From assembly GCA_036510735.1 (NCBI GenBank), contig DATCDK010000019.1, positions 1 to 16,479 of the forward strand: a DNA stretch of 16,479 bases, in the 5' to 3' direction. The position numbers and the translations under genes are program-made. This DNA comes from PALSA-607 sp036510735 (lineage in GTDB: Bacteria; Actinomycetota; Actinomycetes; Acidothermales; Acidothermaceae). The stretch's first letter is position 1. Each line of letters opens with the position of its first letter. The notes under the pieces were generated by a model. That model had not been told where the DNA came from and searched no databases. It saw only the letters and a list, made by a program, of their open reading frames with translations. Shown here one piece after another: positions 13,605-16,479 of the stretch.

Positions 13605-13943
13605 ATGGTTGCTTACGGATCTGAGGGGGCGTGGGCGGCGCTCGGTGATCCGACTCGGCACGCGATTGTCGTGGCTCTGGCAGAACGGCCGCGGGCGGTG
13701 ACTGAACTGGCGGCGGAGCTACCGGTCAGCCGCCCGGCGGTGTCCCAAGCGTTGAAAGTGCTCAAGGACGCCGGATTGGTCACGGAGCGCGCGGCGGGAA
13801 CGCGGCGGATCTACCGGCTCAACCCGACCGCCGTCGCCGCTCTTCGGGATCAGCTGGACACGTTCTGGAGCCGCGCTCTCGCCAATTTCACCGACACCGT
13901 CGAGCAACCATCAGCCGAGCGACCGAGACAGGAGTCGTCATGA
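13605..13943 (+). CDS. ArsR-family winged-helix transcriptional regulator
   Basis: This 112-aa regulator is an ArsR/SmtB-type winged-helix protein and is probably a homodimeric autorepressor. The HTH spans about residues 10-65: WAALGDPTRHAIVVALAERP is the family opening, VTELAAELPVSRPAVSQALKVLKDAGLV contains the recognition helix, and TRRIYRLNP is the wing. It has no cysteine and lacks the metal-sensing CVC or DxH patterns, so it is not a classical arsenic/zinc sensor. It is closer to the SdpR-like regulators that accompany AHSA1 genes. No SD precedes the ATG at 13605; a promoter at about 13568-13596 would give a very short or leaderless mRNA. Its stop overlaps the next start in ATGA, so regulator and SRPBCC proteins are co-translated. 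Confidence 0.93.
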   Translation: MVAYGSEGAWAALGDPTRHAIVVALAERPRAVTELAAELPVSRPAVSQALKVLKDAGLVTERAAGTRRIYRLNPTAVAALRDQLDTFWSRALANFTDTVEQPSAERPRQESS

Positions 13944-14422
13944 CGCAGGCCGACAGCGCAGTCGTCCGCACGCACATCGTCGTCGAGGTATCGGCGGAGA
14001 AGGCGTTCTCGGTGTTCACGGAGCGGCTGGGCGACTTCAAACCACCAGAGCACAATCTGCTGGCGGCGCCGATCACCGAGACGGTCTTTGAGCCGCGGGT
14101 CGGCGGTCACATCTATGACCGCGCCACGGACGGCACGGAATGCCATTGGGCTCGGGTGCTTGTATACGAGCCGCCGCTTCGGGTCGTGTTCAGCTGGGAC
14201 ATCGGCCCGACGTGGCAGCTGGAGACCGATCCGGAGAATGCGAGCGAGGTCGAGGTCAGATTCATCGCCGAGACTGCCGACCGCACGCGCGTCGAACTCG
14301 AGCACCGCAACATCGACAGGCACGGTGCCGGGTGGGAAGCCGTCGCCGATGGCGTTGGTAACGACGAGGGTTGGCCGCTGTACCTAGCGCGGTACTCGGC
14401 TCTGTTCGGCGAGGGCAGCTGA
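13940..14422 (+). CDS. SRPBCC-fold protein of the AHSA1 family
   Basis: This is a 160-aa START/Bet v1-like (SRPBCC) protein of the AHSA1 (activator of Hsp90 ATPase homologue 1-like) group. These proteins carry a hydrophobic ligand pocket and often sit beside an ArsR-type gene. ATG 13940 overlaps the regulator's TGA by 4 nt, with AGGAG 5 nt upstream. Typical patterns are the N-terminal strand VVRTHIVVEVSAEKAFSVFT, EPRVGGHIYDR, then TECHWARVLVYEPPLRVVFSW, and a C-terminal helix GWPLYLARYSALF. The ligand and reaction are unknown; some family members act in detoxification or as lipid or aromatic-ligand binders. The context suggests that the ArsR protein controls both SRPBCC genes in response to a small molecule. 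Confidence 0.92.
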   Translation: MTQADSAVVRTHIVVEVSAEKAFSVFTERLGDFKPPEHNLLAAPITETVFEPRVGGHIYDRATDGTECHWARVLVYEPPLRVVFSWDIGPTWQLETDPENASEVEVRFIAETADRTRVELEHRNIDRHGAGWEAVADGVGNDEGWPLYLARYSALFGEGS

Positions 14423-14863
14423 ATGCCGCCGATCATCGTGAGCGCCGATGTGGGACGGTCGGCCGACGATGTCTACGCGTACACCACCGACCCGTCCCGG
14501 TTCGGCGAGTGGCAGCAGGGCGTTGTGCGCGGACACATGGAGCTGGCGGCCACGGCGGAGAAGCCGCGGTGCGTCACGGTACGCAGGATTGGCTTTGCCG
14601 AGCGTGCCAGCACCTCCGAAGTTGTCCGTGCCGACCCGCCACGCGCGTGGAGCGTGCGCGGCATCGATGGGCCGATCCGGGCGCTCGTCAACGTCAGCGT
14701 GACACCGCTCACGCACGTGCGCTCCCGGGTCACTATCTCGGTCGACTTCGAAGGCCACGGCGTTGGCAAGCTGCTCGTCCCACTCGCGGTACGCCGGCAG
14801 GCCCGCAAGGAAATGCCGACTAGCGTCGCCACCCTCAAACGGCGACTCGAAAGTGAGTCGTGA
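14423..14863 (+). CDS. Second SRPBCC-fold protein (polyketide cyclase/dehydrase-like)
   Basis: This is a 146-aa SRPBCC protein distinct from the AHSA1 one, of the polyketide cyclase/dehydrase-like kind. Its ATG directly follows the previous TGA and GAGGG lies 7 nt upstream, so it is the third gene of the operon. The N-terminal strand IIVSADVGRSADDVYAYTTDPSRFGEWQ is the classic SRPBCC opening. TSEVVRADPPRAWSVRGIDGP and SRVTISVDFEGHGVGKLLVP make the central strands, and the long C-terminal helix ends PTSVATLKRRLE. No catalytic residue is conserved across the family, so it may be a binding protein rather than an enzyme. Confidence 0.9.
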   Translation: MPPIIVSADVGRSADDVYAYTTDPSRFGEWQQGVVRGHMELAATAEKPRCVTVRRIGFAERASTSEVVRADPPRAWSVRGIDGPIRALVNVSVTPLTHVRSRVTISVDFEGHGVGKLLVPLAVRRQARKEMPTSVATLKRRLESES

Positions 14864-15048
14864 CCCGTCACCAGGACACTCGCCCACCCGCTCACACGCA
14901 CTTACGGATCGTCCTCACAGCGTCAGTTTCTCGCGGGGCACGATGCGAGGGCCCGCTCGTAGCGCCGATCGCACTCCGAGGAAGCGGCTCGACTGCCGCG
15001 GTCGGGAACGCCCGATATTGCCGCGTTGACGCGCGTTGCATCCCGCGA

Positions 15049-15068
15049 CAGGGACTACCTGGTCCCTG
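15049..15068. terminator. Terminator-like hairpin between convergent genes
   Basis: CAGGGAC and GTCCCTG form a perfect 7-bp stem with a 6-nt loop, extendable by CG/CG across one mismatch. It lies 30 nt past the stop of the minus-strand phosphotransferase and 186 nt past the SRPBCC gene. No T-run follows on either strand, as is common for actinobacterial terminators, so it most likely ends the minus-strand transcript. Confidence 0.45.
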
Positions 15069-15097
15069 CCGGTGATCGGTCGGAATGATCGCTCGGC

Positions 15098-15838
15098 TCA
15101 GAGCAACGCATCGGCCCAGGCGGCACTGTTCGTGGCGAGATAGTCGGCAGTTTCGTCCCAGTAGGGTCCGTCTTCGATCCAGATCCGCGACCACGGAGCT
15201 TCGCCTGCGCTGGCTCTGCGTTGCAGCATCTCGTGCATTGCCCGCGCTCTCCGGGCGAGCATTCCTGCGAGTGCGATTCGGCCTGTGCCGTCCAGGTCGT
15301 ATCCGTCGACAAGCGCCCGCAGCCGGGGCGCGACCGCGGAAACCTCGAGCCCGGCCTGGAGCGGGACCGAGGTCTGCGCGTTGTAGGCGAGGTCCCACAG
15401 ACGCGAACCCGGGCCCGCGAAATCCCAGTCGATGAACACCCACCGGTCGGCTGCTTTCACGAGGTTCCATGGCGCTGGGTCGTTGTGGCAGATCAACTCC
15501 TGGCGGTCGGGCACGATCACCTGATTCCATTCCGCCATCGCCGGAGCTGTGAACGAAGCGGTTGCGGTGTGCAGGTCGCGTAGGAGGTGGCCGATCTGGT
15601 GCAGCTCGCTCAGCGAGTAGTCCGGCGAGGGCGTCCCAACTCCGCCGGGCACAAACTCCAGGACCTGACGCCCCTGCTCGTCTCTACCCAAAGCCTTCGG
15701 TGCCCCAGTGAATCCAACCGCGGCCAGGTGTTCGAGTAGCGCGTCCACGGCATCTGTCCATGGTCCAACTGGTCGACGCACGGTGTTGCCGACCCGCACC
15801 GCGGCAGTGACGTTCCCGCCCAGCGACTCCTCATTCAC
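15098..15838 (-). CDS. Aminoglycoside-phosphotransferase-like kinase
   Basis: This 246-aa protein belongs to the APH/choline-kinase superfamily and should transfer phosphate from ATP to a small hydroxyl compound. An in-frame TGA immediately precedes GTG 15838, so no longer start is possible. The resulting N-terminus, GNVTAAVRVGNTVRRPVGPWT, matches homologous actinobacterial proteins. The catalytic loop is HNDPAPWN (118-125), with H118, D120 and N125, and the metal-binding motif is FIDWDFAGPG (136-144, with D137 and D139). This is a short form: it begins close to the N-lobe strands and has no clear canonical nucleotide loop. Such proteins are widespread and usually not antibiotic-resistance enzymes, so no drug specificity should be assumed. 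No RBS is obvious. Confidence 0.87.
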   Translation of the reverse strand: MNEESLGGNVTAAVRVGNTVRRPVGPWTDAVDALLEHLAAVGFTGAPKALGRDEQGRQVLEFVPGGVGTPSPDYSLSELHQIGHLLRDLHTATASFTAPAMAEWNQVIVPDRQELICHNDPAPWNLVKAADRWVFIDWDFAGPGSRLWDLAYNAQTSVPLQAGLEVSAVAPRLRALVDGYDLDGTGRIALAGMLARRARAMHEMLQRRASAGEAPWSRIWIEDGPYWDETADYLATNSAAWADALL

Positions 15839-15951
15839 TCAGACAGTGTCGCCGCCCCGGTGTTCAGCTCGCCACCGGAAACGCACTGTCTTGCCGCTGT
15901 GACGCGCGTTCGCAGTTCCGAGACGCCAGGCTGCCGTAGCGCAAAAGGTGG

Positions 15952-16449
15952 CTACTCCCACCGCGCTCCGGCTTCGAACAAGGCGGCGGACAGCACCGCC
16001 TGGGCGCGTCTTGCGCGACCAATCCGGGTTGGTGAGTAGCGGGCTTGGATGTTCCACCAGCCTTCCGCACCGAAGTCCAGGCGGAGCCCCATACCTAACC
16101 AGACTGGCAGGCGACGCACCCGCAGCAGTGCGGGCGGGCACTCGACATGAAAGTCGCCGAGATCGTCGTCGAGGCGAACCAATGTGGCATCTACCGTCAG
16201 GGACGCATCTACCTTCTTGGCAAGGATCGTCACCCCCTTCGACACATACGGTGTCGGCGCCCAATAGGGCAACAGGGTTTGCCGCGCCGCCATCTTCTGT
16301 TCGGCCACCTCGTACACATGACCAACTCCGGCACTCGCGTTCTTCAGCGCGTAATCGTCCGGGTCTAACCCTTGGGCCGCGATTTCATCCCTGGTAACGC
16401 CGAACAACAGCGCAAAGCGCCGGTCCTGCTCTGCGGGGTCCAACGGCAT
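15952..16449 (-). CDS. Hypothetical protein, 165 aa, unrecognised
   Basis: I do not recognise this family. ATG 16449 is chosen over the adjoining TTG 16452 because GGGAG lies 7 nt upstream and because it shares the A of an upstream TGA in TGATG. The first 30 residues are polar (DPAEQDRRFALLFGVTRDEI), with a DPDDY. The middle is a strand-rich region (YVSKGVTILAKKVDASLTVDATLV, then DFHVECPPALLRVRRLPVWLGMGLRLDF), and the end is a basic helix (RIGRARRAQAVLSAALFEAGARW). There is one Cys, no signal peptide and no membrane helix. It lies 113 nt before the phosphotransferase start on the same strand and could belong to the same transcript. Confidence 0.7.
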   Translation of the reverse strand: MPLDPAEQDRRFALLFGVTRDEIAAQGLDPDDYALKNASAGVGHVYEVAEQKMAARQTLLPYWAPTPYVSKGVTILAKKVDASLTVDATLVRLDDDLGDFHVECPPALLRVRRLPVWLGMGLRLDFGAEGWWNIQARYSPTRIGRARRAQAVLSAALFEAGARWE

Positions 16450-16478
16450 CAAGGCGCTCCCACGACGACGTGTCCCGG
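16449..16478 (-). CDS. C-terminal end of an upstream gene (truncated by window end)
   Basis: On the minus strand a frame enters from the window edge and ends at TGA 16451-16449, giving the last nine residues PGHVVVGAP. The stop shares one base with the ATG of the next gene (TGATG), the usual sign of translational coupling. The piece is too short to name a family, and its reality rests on the overlap geometry. Confidence 0.4.
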   Translation of the reverse strand, partial: PGHVVVGAP

Positions 16479-16479
16479 T

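Noticed and set aside
15839..16264. Minus-strand open frame ending directly at the phosphotransferase start (TGA then GTG)
   Set aside because: Arg/Gly/Cys-rich product overlapping the better-supported 165-aa gene in another frame; the adjacent stop is taken as coincidence.
1..16479. Search by eye for tRNA, rRNA, insertion-sequence ends, integrase or phage genes
   Set aside because: Nothing matched: no T-loop-like GGTTCAAATCC tracts, no transposase motifs, no terminal repeats flanking a gene.

Overview
This window is high-G+C DNA with dense coding, many GTG starts, 1-4 nt start/stop overlaps and short TAnnnT -10 boxes close to start codons. Together with several Actinomycetota-typical families (a DUF3145 protein, a TIGR03085-like DinB/mycothiol-enzyme-fold protein, a stand-alone multi-TM 'histidine kinase-like' sensor without a kinase domain, and ArsR/AHSA1 pairs) this points to a free-living actinobacterium. 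I cannot name the genus. No rRNA, tRNA, CRISPR array, insertion sequence, integrase or phage gene is visible.

Left edge (1-600): a probable C-terminal scrap of a plus-strand gene, then a small acidic, Met-rich minus-strand protein of unknown function with a strong ribosome binding site. The ~200 bp between it and the next gene shows nothing I can support.

Transport island (603-8948): a ROK-family repressor (minus strand) diverges from a plus-strand series of ROK sugar kinase, lipoprotein solute-binding protein (SBP family 5), two Dpp/Opp-type permeases and two Dpp/Opp-type ATPases. The last four genes are tightly spaced or overlapping. The divergent region holds a promoter overlapped by dyads and direct repeats that look like a ROK operator. 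ROK regulator plus ROK kinase beside an 'oligopeptide-type' importer suggests uptake of a sugar, oligosaccharide or amino-sugar conjugate, phosphorylated on entry. Both ROK proteins have lost the family's zinc site in the same way, which hints at a shared, non-standard ligand.

Middle (8927-12683): a two-gene minus-strand operon (PAP2 phosphatase, then the TIGR03085-like protein, coupled by a 4 nt overlap) converges on the transporter operon with a 22 nt overlap. It diverges from a plus-strand ferredoxin-NADP reductase-type flavoprotein. The 136 bp between them carries two inverted 16 bp quasi-palindromes whose centres are exactly 42 bp apart and which lie at about the -35 position of both divergent genes. 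Downstream of the flavoprotein is an orphan multi-TM sensor protein.

Right part (12684-16479): a leader region with overlapping inverted repeats before a DUF3145 gene; an ArsR-type regulator, AHSA1-like and second SRPBCC-fold gene in one coupled operon with a candidate ArsR operator; a terminator-like hairpin; and two minus-strand genes (an aminoglycoside-phosphotransferase-like kinase and an unrecognised protein). A third minus-strand gene is cut by the window end. Gaps longer than 100 bp not otherwise described (13447-13578, 14864-15048, 15839-15951) show nothing I can support. No gene-free stretch exceeds 300 bp.
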